Part shown: piece after piece, positions 1-10,026 of the stretch
Position numbering within the stretch: the first letter of the stretch is position 1
Layout: every line of letters begins with the position of its first letter
From: Doryteuthis pealeii
Taxonomy: Eukaryota; Mollusca; Cephalopoda; Myopsida; Loliginidae
Length of the DNA: 64,000 nucleotides
Assembly: GCA_023376005.1 (NCBI GenBank)
Contig: CM042156.1
Coordinates: 44,093,388-44,157,387 of the forward strand
Direction: 5' to 3'
Translations under genes and position numbers: made by a program
The notes under the pieces: generated by a model
What the model saw: only the letters and a program-made list of their open reading frames with translations
What the model was told of the DNA's origin: nothing
Database searches by the model: none

Positions 1-202
1 GTTGGACGATGGTGACATGAAGTCTGTAGGAAAAATGGATACTGTCACGGTTTGGGTGTATGGGTGTGGGGCGATTCAATGAAGGATTGTTAAAATAATT
101 CTAATATTAAGATTTCAATATTTTGTATACTGTAGGTCGGTTGGGGTATGGGTTGTTGGAAGTTGTCAGTGTAAGCTAATCGGGGTTGGTAAAGTTCAAG
201 TA

Positions 203-667
203 TTGTACGCAAATACGTCACGCAAGTGTATGCGCTATGTATGTATGATATGTATGTATATGTATTGTTTATGCTATATATGTGTATGTATGGATGTATG
301 TGTATTGGATATGTGCATATATATGTGTATATGCATATGTATGTGTGTGTATATATATGGTACATATGAGGAGATCGGATGTATTAGGTAATTGTAAGTA
401 CCATTATGTATGAGTGTACGAGTACTGTTATGTTATGAGTTGTATATGTATAATGGATGTATGAACTGCCCGCGCATCGCATCATCTATGTATGTATGTG
501 TGGTGCAGTATACGCATGTATAAGTAAACTAACGAGCGTGCGTGCGTATTTTTGCATATATATATATATATTGTATGCGTGTATGGTGTATGTGTAGTGC
601 GTGTGATAAGTTATAGTATATATATACACACATCACAAACACACACACACATATATATATATTATAT

Positions 668-700
<33 letters not shown>

Positions 701-720
701 ATTATAATATATATATGGCT
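203..720. repeat. (TATG)/(TA) microsatellite-rich tract
   Basis: Degenerate ATGT/ATAT tetranucleotide repeats are followed by (TA)n near 560-715. The open frames on both strands are low-complexity (Y, I, H, C, M) products of the repeat, not genes. The counterpart in the right arm is about 26,720-27,200. Confidence 0.9.
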
Positions 721-888
721 CCAATGCCGGTAGAGCACTGTAGAGGAGACTTTAATTTGAACTTTTTCAGTGTTTACCGTGAGGCATTTACTCATCGTTA
801 TTTACAGACTTGAGTTCTCTGTGATTGTAAAATATACATCTACGTAAGTATGTACTATTAATTGTCCGGACTCCTTACTGACAGTTGC

Positions 889-1012
889 CGTTGGCCGAGA
901 GAGTAAGGAGCTTCACAGACGCAAAATCATGTTGGGTTTCGCTGTTAAGTAGCTGTTTAAAGTGATCCGCACTGATGAGACGTAAACGGCGAACATTGGT
1001 GTCAGTGAATGA
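889..1012 (+). mobile_element. tRNA-headed element with hammerhead-like core (left-arm copy)
   Basis: A tRNA Leu/Ser-like box A (TTGGCCGAGAGAGTAAGG, 891-908) is followed by a degenerate box B (GGGTTTCG, about 933-940), and about 30 bases later by a hammerhead-like core: CTGATGA at 972-978, a possible stem II (CGT/ACG), a damaged GAA(A), and a terminal GTC. (TA)n follows. The copy in the right arm (26,430-26,545, opposite strand) has the same order. The damaged catalytic A and weak stem I make activity of this copy unlikely. Confidence 0.5.
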
Positions 1013-1030
1013 ACTAATATATATATATAT

Positions 1031-1064
<34 letters not shown>

Positions 1065-1065
1065 G

Positions 1066-1470
1066 GAAGAAAATATTTTAAAAATATAACAAAGCACAGG
1101 ATGTTAAATGATCAGGGGAAACAATTTTATTGTCAATACTTAAGCATTCGGTAATATTGTTCATATTCAGGACACTGTTAAGTAATGTTTATGTGAGGGA
1201 CAAAATGAAAGATGTTAAGTGTATATGAATGTGTGAATATGATGTTATTTTACCGTTAAATTTTTTTATATTTTGTCCTATAACATTATTTAACATGTTC
1301 CCCTGAAAGAATGGTAAAAAAAAAACATATACCGGAAATGGCTTAAACGTATTGACACATAAAATTGTTTCCCTGATCGTAAACATCTGTGTTTGTTATA
1401 TTTAAAAAATATTTCTTCTCATATTGTCGGATTAATTTTCTCACTGCGTATTTCCATATAATATATATAT
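1066..1470. mobile_element. Palindromic (TA)n-flanked element, left-arm copy
   Basis: The two halves are inverted: ATATAACAAA...CAGGATGTT on the left returns as its complement at 1,355-1,410. Both sides run into (TA)n. It is the degraded counterpart of 26,010-26,380, where the hammerhead-like cores are better preserved. Indels here have destroyed the CTGAAGA core on both arms. Confidence 0.7.
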
Positions 1471-1965
1471 ATATATATATTATATATATTAATATTTATT
1501 ATATATAAGTACCCTGCGGTCAATTGATATCATTTGATGGTAGAGGTGTAGTAATTTTCCTTTATCTTCCAACCGGATTCCGCTCAAGATAACTTTCCTT
1601 CTACTGTTGGCGTCACAAGGACGCCGTGAATTATTGGTTAAACCACTGGCGATGGGTTAAGCTTCTTTGTATCTGAGCTGTGAACAAGATTCCATAGAAT
1701 GATTGACGGGCGCTAGTCCGTGGGAATATTCGCAGACTTAAAATTGAAAAGAACTAAGTCGAACTTAAATACGGCTTTGAGGAAGATAATTATATGTTTT
1801 GTTATAAATTAGTCTTTTTAGTAATTCCAATGCCAGCCCATCGATGATCTGGATGCTAAACCAAGAGGACGTAATGTTATTTTGCTCTAGCTCGATTTCC
1901 TGTATTTGGCTTGGTTGATTGATTGGTTTTGGGCAAAAGAAAATATTACGCTTAAAAAATAAGCA

Positions 1966-2150
1966 TCTAATATAAATAACTGGTGTTCCTACAAAAAACG
2001 ACTGTTATCAATCTTGCAAACCCTCTGGTAAAAAATGAGACAGTCCAAATCGTCCAAGATGAAATTCAAAAAAATGTAAATCCTGATTATCTGTTGTTGC
2101 TTCATCCACCGATTCTGATTTCTTTGAAGTCTCACCTAGCTAAATAATAA
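1966..2150 (+). mobile_element. 5' part of a short Helitron (family B)
   Basis: The sequence begins TC (1,966) just after an A and continues with the same order as the complete family-B element read from 43,146 to 42,783: ACTGGTGTTCCTAC, then CCCTCTGG, GAGAC and a TCCAAGATG motif. The 3' terminus is not recognisable here; the sequence runs into a purine-rich tract. The right-arm counterpart starts at 24,864 on the minus strand. Confidence 0.55.
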
Positions 2151-2239
2151 ACCATTCCGTTTATTATAAAAGGAAAGGAGAAAAGGAACATTCTACTCAG
2201 AAAAATATATATTAAGAAAGAAAAAAGAAAGAAGGGAAG

Positions 2240-2246
2240 ATTGAGA

Positions 2247-2284
<38 letters not shown>

Positions 2285-2312
2285 AGAGAAGGAGAGAGAG
2301 AGAGAGAGAGAG
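2240..2312. repeat. (GA)n microsatellite
   Basis: An interrupted GA run, the counterpart of the (CT)n tract at 24,512-24,578 in the right arm. The minus-strand open frame across it (poly Leu-Ser) is an artefact. Confidence 0.95.
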
Positions 2313-2454
2313 GATTCTTTCTTTAACTTTAAGTAACGCTGTGTCAGACTAGGATTCTCACATAGTGTTAAGTTAGAAATACTCAGCACTCGTAGAAGAG
2401 AGTTATGGCCAAGGATTAAACTATGGGATGGGGAATAATGATTATAATTAAAAA

Positions 2455-2720
2455 TGCGGAATCATGCTCCATCCAGCAAAGAGAAAAAAAAAAATCTATT
2501 AACTGGCTATCGAACAAGCTGGAACCAATTTGATAAAGATATTGCTTTAAATTTAGTGGATTTCTCGCCTGAAAGAATGAAGGTTTTGTTCTAAAAAACT
2601 TGGAGGGTAACTATGTATCAAGTTGGTTCGTTGGATGTTAGGCATGTCCAAACCTCGTTTGGTTATTTTATGCCGAAGACGGACGTTTTGTTCTATTCAT
2701 GCTTGATGGGTATTATAAAT
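2455..2720 (+). repeat. Unidentified repeat segment, left-arm copy
   Basis: Its counterpart at 23,955-24,210 on the minus strand has an 83-codon open frame; this copy is frameshifted. I do not recognise the translation. The only other match I noticed is the opposite arm, so it is treated as part of the duplicated unit rather than a gene. Confidence 0.5.
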
Positions 2721-2789
2721 TAAAAAAAACGCCCCGCCGTTCACCCCTCTTAAACAGCTAACTTAAAAACGCATTTCTTTTTATTTAAC

Positions 2790-3100
2790 CTATAGAGGTA
2801 ACCCTTAACAGGTACTACCACCTCTGGGTCAAAGTGGCCTGGCTATGAAAGAATTCTGCACACTCCCCAGAATTCCAATAAATTGGAACTGTGCATCACC
2901 ATTAGATGCGTTTTGCAATCGGACAAGAAAGACCCAGTCATATGATAAAAAGGGTTATGGTTTGCCATAGAGGGCAATAGGATTAAGGTGCATTCATATT
3001 AGGTTACAGGGCTTGACATGAGCAGCCGATTAATCAGAGAGGGCTTCCTCTGACCGCCGTCTAGCCTAAATAAGGGCCAAAGTGGAGGTGATGTTATGGA
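2790..3100 (+). mobile_element. Dispersed repeat family R1 (non-coding, SINE-like)
   Basis: Landmarks in order are: TTATTTAACC, AACAGGTACTACCAC, a CATATGATAAAAAGGG block, GACATGAGCAGCCGAT and CGTCTAGCC. The same order recurs at 18,290-18,620, 23,215-23,890 (minus, interrupted), 39,535-39,745 (minus), 46,310-46,480 and 56,580-56,930 (minus). There is no coding capacity and no convincing Pol III box. Confidence 0.75.
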
Positions 3101-3169
3101 CTTCTCAGACACCAGATGCCATACTTAGGCAATCATCGGTTGCTAACACAGGCGCCAAACTGGTGGCCC

Positions 3170-3500
3170 CATTTCCAAGGTGCAGTCGCGTATTTTACCA
3201 CCTCAACCGAGAGGGCAGTTCTTACGCCATCCTGCGGGGTGGCAGTCGAATCTTCTGCAAGCCCAAAGACTGGGCACTCTTATCCCTTGTAGGGGTACAG
3301 CTCGACCGTATTCTTCAGCCCTCAGGCGACAGGACGGTATTACCCCTCTTTAGAGGTGCAAGTCGCCGTATTTTACACCCAACCGAGAGGGCAGTCTTAC
3401 ATCTGCAGGGGTGCAGGTCGACTATTCTGCAAGCCATAACAGACTGGCATCTCTTATCCGCTCTTGTAGGGGTGCAGTCGGCGTATTACAGTCATAGCCG
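3170..3500 (+). repeat. 59-bp tandem unit array (left arm)
   Basis: About six units of roughly 59 bp, each with a GTCG(A/C)CTG...CCCTGCAGGGG-type core and GAGGGCAGT or GACTGGGCACT variants. The 149-codon frame through it is an artefact of the array. The counterpart at 22,560-23,125 is longer and cleaner. Confidence 0.85.
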
Positions 3501-4217
3501 ACAAGGGCGGCTATTTATCAATGTTAAATAATTGATCGGGGAAATCTATTATTGACATGAGTATAGTTAGTTTAAAAGCGATAGCGAAACCGTTCGGTCT
3601 ACTCAGTCTGATTGACAGTTTAAGGTCAGTATTAAAAGCTTGGTTTTTCATTGACATTATGTTCAGGTGACTAAAAGTAGTAGATCAGTCAGCATTCATC
3701 GAATAAAGAGGCGGATTTATTTTCTACATGTTTCAATCAACTGTTTCATAAGTTGCAACGGTAATGAATATGACAAGTCGATGTGAATAAAAGTTATTAT
3801 GGTGCACATATAATTATAGCTAAGTTGTTTTTTCATTCCAAACAACAGAATAATCTTAAAGCAGTTGAGATCGCGACAACACGAACGAAACCAGAGTGTT
3901 GAGATTCCGCGCTATTGTTGAATCACGGCTAGTCCAATCTTTTAGTACTGTTGAATCACGGTTTATTAAAGTCTATAGTAAGCGTCCAATGAAGATAGAA
4001 TATGGCAGTCTCCTTTGGCTTGTTTGATAATTCTAATGAAATATCCACAGTGTATGATTTTAATACCCTTTTTCTGGCCCTCTAATTAGCCATTTCAAGC
4101 TGGAAGCTGCTGCTGCTATTTCTACCATTGCTGATAAAATGTATATATAGAGGTGGCGATTCTGTATACATCAAATCATGATAACTATCCAACAGATGAC
4201 GGTAAAGATAGTCAGAC

Positions 4218-4680
4218 CACCAGCAAGATGGTGACAAGAAGAGACACAAATGACCACAAGATGGCTGACTAGAAGAGACACAAATGACCACAGATGGCGA
4301 CTAAAGAAGGAGACAAAATGCCAAAAGATGACGACTACGAAGAGACACAAATGACCACAAGATGGCGAAAGAAGAGACACAAATGACGCACAAGATGGTG
4401 AGCTAGTAAAGAGACACAAATTTGACCCAAAGATGGCAACTAGAAGATGACACAAATAAACCAGCAAGATGGGACTAGAAGAGACACAAATGACACAAGA
4501 TGGCAACTAGAAGAGACACAAATGAACACATAGATGGCGACTAGAAGAGACCAATGACTAAAGATGGCGGCCAGAAGAGACACAATACGCACAAGATGGC
4601 GACTAGAAAGAGACACAAATGAACCACAGATGGCACTAAAATGGACCAAATGACCCAAGATGGTGGACTAGAAGTGACAG
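4218..4680 (+). repeat. 33-bp minisatellite (left arm, degraded)
   Basis: About 14-15 imperfect copies of a unit containing GAAGAGACACAAATGACC and CAAGATGGCGAC. Many units carry single-base insertions or losses. It is the reverse-complement counterpart of the much longer array at 20,427-21,895. Open frames across it are artefacts. Confidence 0.9.
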
Positions 4681-5089
4681 ACGACAGAACAAGTGAGAGC
4701 GAATATTAGTAGAATGTCGCAAATGAGATGCAGGGTTCTATCCAACATTCATTTTTTGTTAACGAATTTCTTATTTTTCCTTAATATTGCATTATTTCTA
4801 ATATTTTTCCTTCTGTTTGGCTTGGAAAAATCATGCCATTAATTTAAAATAATTCAATCTACTTTGTTTTAATGAATAATTTATGAATCTAGAATATTAA
4901 GCCAATTAAACATTTGTCTTAAATTGTTATTATATTTTATTTATTGCTAAAAACCCAAAGTCTTTCTTGTAGCGGGAATGTTGATGGGATATTTCAATGT
5001 TAAGCTGGTGTGTTTTTAAAATGTTTGAATTTGATTCCTGTTCTGGTATAATAAAATCAAAATTGTCTGACGCGGAGAAAAATTAATTC

Positions 5090-5310
5090 AAAGTCTAATC
5101 TAGTTTGTTTATGATAACTATGAAGCAGAATATTCAGCTATTAAAGAAACATGATTTCGTCATATTCTGTTATTAGTTTATTTAACTGCTAAATATGTAA
5201 TCTATTTGTTAAGGAATATTTTATGAGCCAGATATTCAGCTATTTAAGAAACTGATTTGCGTCTTAATCTGTTATTAGTTTTATTTACTGGCTAAATAAA
5301 AACAAAAAAA
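5090..5310 (+). repeat. 106-bp tandem repeat, about two units (left arm)
   Basis: Two imperfect units sharing AATATTCAGCTATTAAAGAAAC and TTATTAGTTTATTTACTG blocks (each given in part). The right arm has about four near-identical units at 19,578-20,000. Confidence 0.8.
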
Positions 5311-5671
5311 AAAGTGAACCTCCACTTAAGGGTGTTAATTTCCATAATTTTTTTTCAGGGGAAGTATGTTGATGGAATAGTTCCAGTTTGAGTGGGGTGT
5401 GAGTAAATGTCTGATTTTTTGATAAATACTGTTCTGGAAATAAAGAAAATCAAAATTGTCTGGCGCGTTGAAAATGCAAACCAGATAATCCAGTCTTCGG
5501 CAACATTCCAGATCTCTGGTCGCTGTAAACAGACGCGGACCATTAATAAAATCGAAACAAAGAGAAATTGCAGAACCAAGCATGCGGAATTAAAACAAAA
5601 TGTCGGTAACAATTAATCTCCGTAATCATTGGCAATACTTGGAAGATATGCAGCCCAATATACAGTGGTAC

Positions 5672-6240
5672 CTTGAGTACGAGTGTCCATCTTATGAGTT
5701 TTCCGAAGTTACGAACTATCGCCGAATCGATTATTTGGCTTTTGCATTGTGAGCTAAAATTTGAGGTACGAAGCCGAGCTCGGATACGCTATGTAAATAA
5801 TTCACCGAGAAAAGTTTATTTTCTGTATTTGTTGGTTTCTCCTCAATAATAATCACACTTCGTATAGCATACCACTTCTAATAGGCATATTCATATAATG
5901 GAGGTCTTAAATCGCGAATATGCCGTTGTATAATAAAGGGAGTGTAATTATTATTACTCTTAATTATTTTCGTTGATGAAATCTGCGACAATTCTCTTCG
6001 CATCTTTACGCAATGGGAGTTACAGATACAGCGACACCTTGACTTACGAGTGCCTCAACTAAAACGAGTTTTTTTTCGCGAGTTACGAGCTGTCACTCGG
6101 TCGATATTTTGTTTGTGTTGAGGCGCTAAAATTTGGGTAAGAGCGAGGCTTCAAGATACGATTATATTAATAAGTTTCCTAAAAGTTTAAGCTTCCAAAT
6201 TTATTACTCCAAAGAATAATATTATTTATAAAAGATAAGG
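5672..6240 (+). mobile_element. TA-flanked DNA-transposon-like remnants with CAGTGGTACC-type ends
   Basis: A TA followed by CAGTGGTACCTTGAG begins at about 5,673, and a second related end (ACACCTTGACTTACGAG) lies about 350 bases on. The same termini appear at 18,800-18,860 and 19,195-19,228 (inverted), 17,760-18,090 and 47,165-47,260. The TA dinucleotide and CAGT start resemble Tc1/mariner-type ends. No transposase frame is present, so the elements are non-autonomous, and the superfamily call is tentative. Confidence 0.5.
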
Positions 6241-6400
6241 CCATTAAACATAATTACTATCTTGGCTAGACGGGCGTCGGAGAGGCCCCCTCCGATCAAT
6301 CGGTTGGTCAGTTAAGTCTAGCACCTATATGATTTTCCACCCATTGCCCTTTAATGGAGCCCCAACCCTTTTTATCATACGGTGTGTTGAAGGCAGAGGC

Positions 6401-6500
6401 NNNNNNNNNNNNNNNNNNNNNNNNNNNNNNNNNNNNNNNNNNNNNNNNNNNNNNNNNNNNNNNNNNNNNNNNNNNNNNNNNNNNNNNNNNNNNNNNNNNN
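6401..6500. other. Assembly gap of exactly 100 N
   Basis: One hundred Ns, the conventional placeholder for a scaffold gap of unknown length. It falls where the left arm of the inverted duplication breaks off, so orientation and order across this point are not proven by sequence. Confidence 1.
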
Positions 6501-6625
6501 GAGAAAGGGTCTCGAATTCTAGAGTGTCCTGTGATTTCGACAAGAAACACCTGAAGAAACGGAGAGCACATAACGGCCGAAACGCTGTCATACAACAATA
6601 AAGATGAGGAGAACAGTCCGAAAAA
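6501..6625 (+). mobile_element. Hammerhead-like remnant, same family as 34.5 and 34.9 kb
   Basis: The order GACAAGAAA, CTGAAGA, CGGCCGAAACG, TGTC, AATAAAG.TGAGGA..AGTCCGAA is shared with 34,480-34,570 (minus) and 34,935-35,030 (plus). CTGAAGA and GAAAC...GTC are the two halves of a hammerhead core, but stem II is eroded and stem I does not pair here. Confidence 0.45.
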
Positions 6626-7135
6626 CCCAAATATACAAATCTATTTGTTATTACATTTATATTTCCTAATTATTCTTTACTTTTTTTAACATTTTTAGTT
6701 ATATTTATATTTTTATTCATTGTGCTTTTTATATTTTATATTCCCAAAATGTTCGGTTTTTCTATTTTCTATTTTTAGTTTTTTATTTCTATTATATTTT
6801 TAGTCTATTTAATTTTATAATATCATTTAATAGTTTTTAATATTTACATTTTTGATATCTTTCTACATTTTTAGTTATGATTTAATATCTTATATTTTCA
6901 TTCTTTAATCCTTTAGTTAAATCTTTTTATATTTTCATACCTATTTTAGTAATTTTAAAGTAAGTTACAAGTATTGTTAATTAGATAAAAGCATTCATTT
7001 TTTTTTACTGGCTTAGGAAAATGTCTACTTACTAGGACAAAGGCCGTTATTATTATTATTAGTATAGATTAGTAGTAGTAGTAGTAGTAGTAAGTAGTAG
7101 TTAGTGTTGGTTGTTTTTTGTTTAAAATGTTTTTC
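6626..7135. other. AT-rich stretch, no gene seen
   Basis: Repeated TTTAT/ATTTTTAG motifs with short (ATT)n and (TAG)n runs near 7,050-7,100. I see no coding or RNA gene signal. Confidence 0.7.
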
Positions 7136-7590
7136 TTTTTGCCAATTCGTTTCTTCTTCTTTTTTTTCTCAGTGTATAACTTAACGTTTCTTTCTTTTTA
7201 TTCCTTATTTTTCTTCTTATCAACGTTTCTTCTTTTTTGTTTCTTGTTCTTCTTTCTTAATTAATATTTATTTCTTTTCTTCTTCTTCTTCTTCTTCTCT
7301 CTTCTTCTTCTTCTTCTTCTTCTTTGTTTCGCTGTTTCTTTCTTATTTCTTGTCTTCTTCTTTCTTTCTTCTCTCTACCAATTCTTCTTCTTCTTCTTCT
7401 TCTTTTTTAGACTCGTGTTTTCTTTCATTTAATTTTAGTTACTTTTTCTTCTTCTTCTTTGTTTCTCTGTTCTTTCTTTCTTTCTTTGTTCTTCTTCTTT
7501 CTAACCAATTCTTCTTCTTCTTTCTTCTCTTCTTCTTCTTCTTCTCTTCTTTTTTAGACTCGTGTTTTCTTTCATTTAATTTTTACCTTA
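7136..7590 (+). repeat. (TTC)n-rich pyrimidine tract with internal duplication
   Basis: Interrupted TTC repeats. A block beginning TTTTTTAGACTCGTGTTTTC occurs at about 7,404 and again at about 7,549, giving an internal duplication of about 145 bp. The open frame across it (F/S-rich) is low complexity. Confidence 0.9.
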
Positions 7591-7974
7591 CTTGTATTTT
7601 ATCGCAACACACTGGCGTCGCCATTATGACGACATCGACTAACAATTATATCTAATTCATTCAGTTCCGCACATTTGCCTAAAATAAGAAAACACGAGTT
7701 CGCTTTATTTCCATTTCGCTATACACGTCTGTATCCAGCTTCAGTTCAATAATCTATTTTAGTTCTTTTAGCTTCCTCGGACTCGAAATAGCAGCAACCT
7801 GATCTCTAAAAGAAAAGATTAGCATAGTCTGGCACAAGGCCCAAAGCATGTGACACACAGTGAGAATCGTACTCTATTAATTATGGAATTCTAGCTTCGC
7901 TGCTGAACGTAAATCATGCAAAGAACTTTTTTATGGTAATAGGTAGAGAGTTTTTAAATCTAGCAGTATCTATC

Positions 7975-8016
<42 letters not shown>

Positions 8017-8034
8017 ATATTATATATATATATA

Positions 8035-8089
8035 AAGTATCCAAGACACGTGTTTCGGGGTATCAACTCTCATCAGTGTGGTTATACTT
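8035..8089 (-). ncRNA. Candidate type-I hammerhead ribozyme
   Basis: On the minus strand the order is: stem I 5' strand (AAGTAT, then CCA), CTGATGA (8,070-8,076), stem II region, GAAAC (8,052-8,056), loop ACGT, GTC (8,045-8,047), then stem I 3' strand (TTGG, ATACTT). Stem I pairs over AAGTAT/ATACTT and CCA/TGG with small bulges. Stem III is only A-U plus C-G closing four bases, the short stem III typical of hammerheads in animal retroelements. Stem II is weak, with at least one mismatch. A tRNA-like head lies just upstream. Confidence 0.65.
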
Positions 8090-8094
8090 GTTTA

Positions 8095-8172
8095 ACAGCT
8101 ACCTCTGGCCGGGTTCGAGACCCGAATGAACTTTCGTTCGCCAATCCACTTATCCGTACGGCCATGGGCAGC
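8095..8172 (-). mobile_element. tRNA-like (Pol III) head upstream of the hammerhead
   Basis: On the minus strand a box-A-like TGGCCGTACGGATAAGTGG (about 8,146-8,164) is followed by a box-B-like GGGTCTCGAACCC (about 8,111-8,123). The hammerhead candidate starts about 20 bases further on, followed by (TA)n. Box B has one extra base compared with the consensus. The layout suggests a SINE whose body contains a ribozyme. Confidence 0.5.
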
Positions 8173-8328
8173 TGTCAAAATAAGGGAATTATTTAATCGC
8201 TACATTTCTAAGCGGAAATGAATTCACTAAAGGCCTCAAACTTTGTAAACAAAGCGAGGCTTAGCGGCGCCAAATACGTGAATTTTGCAATTAAATCCCT
8301 TCTAATTAAATGCTCAACCAAATTGGGA

Positions 8329-8417
8329 GCATAAGTATCCACAGACACGAGTTTCGGGCGTTTCACGCCTCTTCAGTTGGCTAGTCACAAACGATCCTTG
8401 GCTAGGGTCGAACTCAG

Positions 8418-8420
<3 letters not shown>
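8329..8420 (-). ncRNA. Second tRNA-box/hammerhead element
   Basis: On the minus strand a good box B (GAGTTCGACCC, about 8,408-8,418) precedes a core made of CTGAAGA (8,370-8,376), a strong stem II (GGCGT/ACGCC), GAAAC (8,351-8,355), loop TCGT and GTC (8,344-8,346). Stem I pairs weakly (CCA/TGG plus A-T). Downstream GGATACTTATG matches the first copy at 8,035, so the two share a family. The (TG)n at 8,420-8,458 has replaced the box A region. Confidence 0.6.

Positions 8421-8460
<40 letters not shown>
8420..8460. repeat. (TG)n microsatellite
   Basis: About 19 uninterrupted TG units abutting the tRNA-box/hammerhead element. Confidence 0.97.
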
Positions 8461-8465
<5 letters not shown>

Positions 8466-8539
8466 AAATAGAATAACAAAGTATTACAAAAATATGTTGA
8501 TATTGGCGTTAAAAACTCTCATGGGGATATTTAGGATGG

Positions 8540-8720
8540 AAAAAGTGTTGTCTGAACAATGATGGAGATCTTTTCAAAATAACCGGGAGATGTGAAAAAA
8601 TAGAGAGAAATTCATCACTGTTCAGACAAAAATCGAAACGTTTTAACGTCGACTTCACCCTCTAAATTCTTCCTCTTTGGAATACTTTTATTTTTCTATT
8701 TTCTACATACCATCGGATTT
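8540..8720 (+). repeat. Dispersed repeat shared with 63,565-63,705
   Basis: Both loci share CACTGTTCAGACAA, GAAACGTTTTAACGTCGACT and TTCTATTTTCTACATAC. GAAACGTT..AACGTC could be the 3' half of a hammerhead with a 5-bp stem III, but no intact CTGANGA lies upstream in either copy. Confidence 0.6.
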
Positions 8721-8890
8721 ATTTCAATATTTATTCCCATATATATATATTATATTTTTTTTTTTGGGGGGGGGAGAATATGTGCTTAATTGAAGTCATA
8801 CCTAATTTTGAAAATTAATTAATTGATAATTAATGAATTAGGCGGGCATATCTGTTCAAATGTAAGGCAAAACAAATCGAGAAAAATTCA

Positions 8891-8985
8891 ATCTCGGTAT
8901 GTACATTTCGGCATATTATGCCTCATCAGCAGAGTTATTGACAGGATGAAACATAATATGCCGAAATGTAGCCATATCTTCACTA
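8891..8985 (-). ncRNA. Hammerhead-like core inside a small inverted repeat
   Basis: On the minus strand: CTGATGA (8,923-8,929), a perfect 5-bp stem II (GGCAT/ATGCC), GAAA (8,906-8,909), then ATGTACAT, which can close stem III, with A at the cleavage position. Stem I pairs CTC/GAG plus an adjoining G-C with one mismatch. The outer sequence CATAATATGCCGAAATGTA recurs inverted at about 8,951-8,970, so the element is partly palindromic. Confidence 0.5.
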
Positions 8986-9035
8986 TTTTATGTGCTTCTA
9001 AACAACAAAAAAAATGTTCCTAACACTTTTCAGTA

Positions 9036-9122
9036 TATATATAATATATATATATGAAGAAAAAGTGGAAGTAAATCCGATAATATATATATACTAGTAT
9101 GTATATATATATATATGTAAAG

Positions 9123-9159
<37 letters not shown>

Positions 9160-9252
9160 TATATGAATATATATATAAATATATATGAAGAAAAAGTGGA
9201 AGTAAATCCGACAATGTATATATATATATATATATTATATATATATATATAT
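9036..9252. repeat. (TA)n complex with a repeated GAAGAAAAAGTGGAAGTAAA block
   Basis: The block occurs at about 9,055 and 9,186, each followed by TCCGA(T/C)AAT and then (TA)n. A related sub-terminal TCGGATT motif lies by the (TA)n at 1,425-1,435, 26,025-26,035 and 62,010-62,020. It looks like eroded ends of the (TA)n-flanked palindromic elements. Confidence 0.6.
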
Positions 9253-9254
9253 TC

Positions 9255-10026
9255 ACCGCTCCCAGGAAACTAGGAGAACAATCTAGCTATGTTTATTTGA
9301 TAGCTGACATGGAGGTAAACAAATTCAAATACTCTCTAAAAATCATCACTATCCCCATCCCTCCCACTGTCAAATTTAATTCCGACAGGATAAGAAAATA
9401 GAATGTTTTATAAAAAGAATTAGACGGAAAGCCCATGTATCCCTAAACAACGACAATAACATTAGTACCAAACAAAATGAAAAAGTTGGTTTCAAAATAA
9501 GAAAATGCCAATAGAAGAAATAGAAGATTTTGCAAGGACCAAACGAGATAAAAAAAATAAAAAATAAAAATAAAAAAAGAGACATAAAATGTTCACAAAT
9601 TAGACTCCATCCAAGAAAACCTAAAGAGGAGGATATAGATAACATTTTTTTTTAAATTGCCCCTAACGTCTTTATTCCGTTCGACAAGACGACGGAAAAT
9701 ATACGAACTTAACCAAAAACAATACAATAAATTACACAGAAAAAATATCACTGAAAATACAAAAATAAAACCCCTTAAAACACAGAACTGAAAATAAACC
9801 TGAAACTAAGGGAAAATAACAAACAAACCCAGCTAGCTAGTGCATAACTGCACAACATATATAAAGAACAATTGCACTCGTGCGTCCTCCACTCAGTTTG
9901 ATGAACGCCATAGGTGAAAACCGACCGTTACCAGATGGACCATTGACTTAATGTTTACACTACTGTCTTAAAGAACACCACACACACACAGACACACACA
10001 CACACACACACACATTATATATATAA
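9255..10026. other. No gene seen; A-rich stretch ending in (CA)n
   Basis: A purine/A-rich region with many stops in all frames. Phrases such as GACAGGATAAGAAAATAGAATG and the frame on the minus strand give no recognisable protein. (CA)n occupies 9,973-10,014 beside the Helitron. Confidence 0.5.

Larger units (their letters stand above)
1..6400. repeat. Left arm of a large inverted duplication
   Basis: Read in reverse complement, this segment follows the same order of landmarks as 18,460-27,415: the start matches 27,220-27,415, the hairpin element at 1,066-1,470 matches 26,010-26,380, the 59-bp array at 3,170-3,500 matches 22,560-23,125, the 33-bp minisatellite at 4,218-4,680 matches 20,427-21,895, and 5,335-5,690 matches 19,195-19,545. 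It is shorter than the right arm because of fewer tandem units and missing insertions, and it is rich in one-base indels. The arm is cut by the window start and by the N gap. It may be a true palindromic duplication or a misplaced second haplotype. Confidence 0.85.

Noticed and set aside
972..1010. Active hammerhead at 0.97 kb
   Set aside because: CTGATGA is present but GAAA is shortened and stem I does not pair; kept only as a relic within the element.
3082..3531. A 149-codon frame over 59-bp units
   Set aside because: The repeat array and the R1 edge explain it; the right-arm counterpart does not keep the frame.
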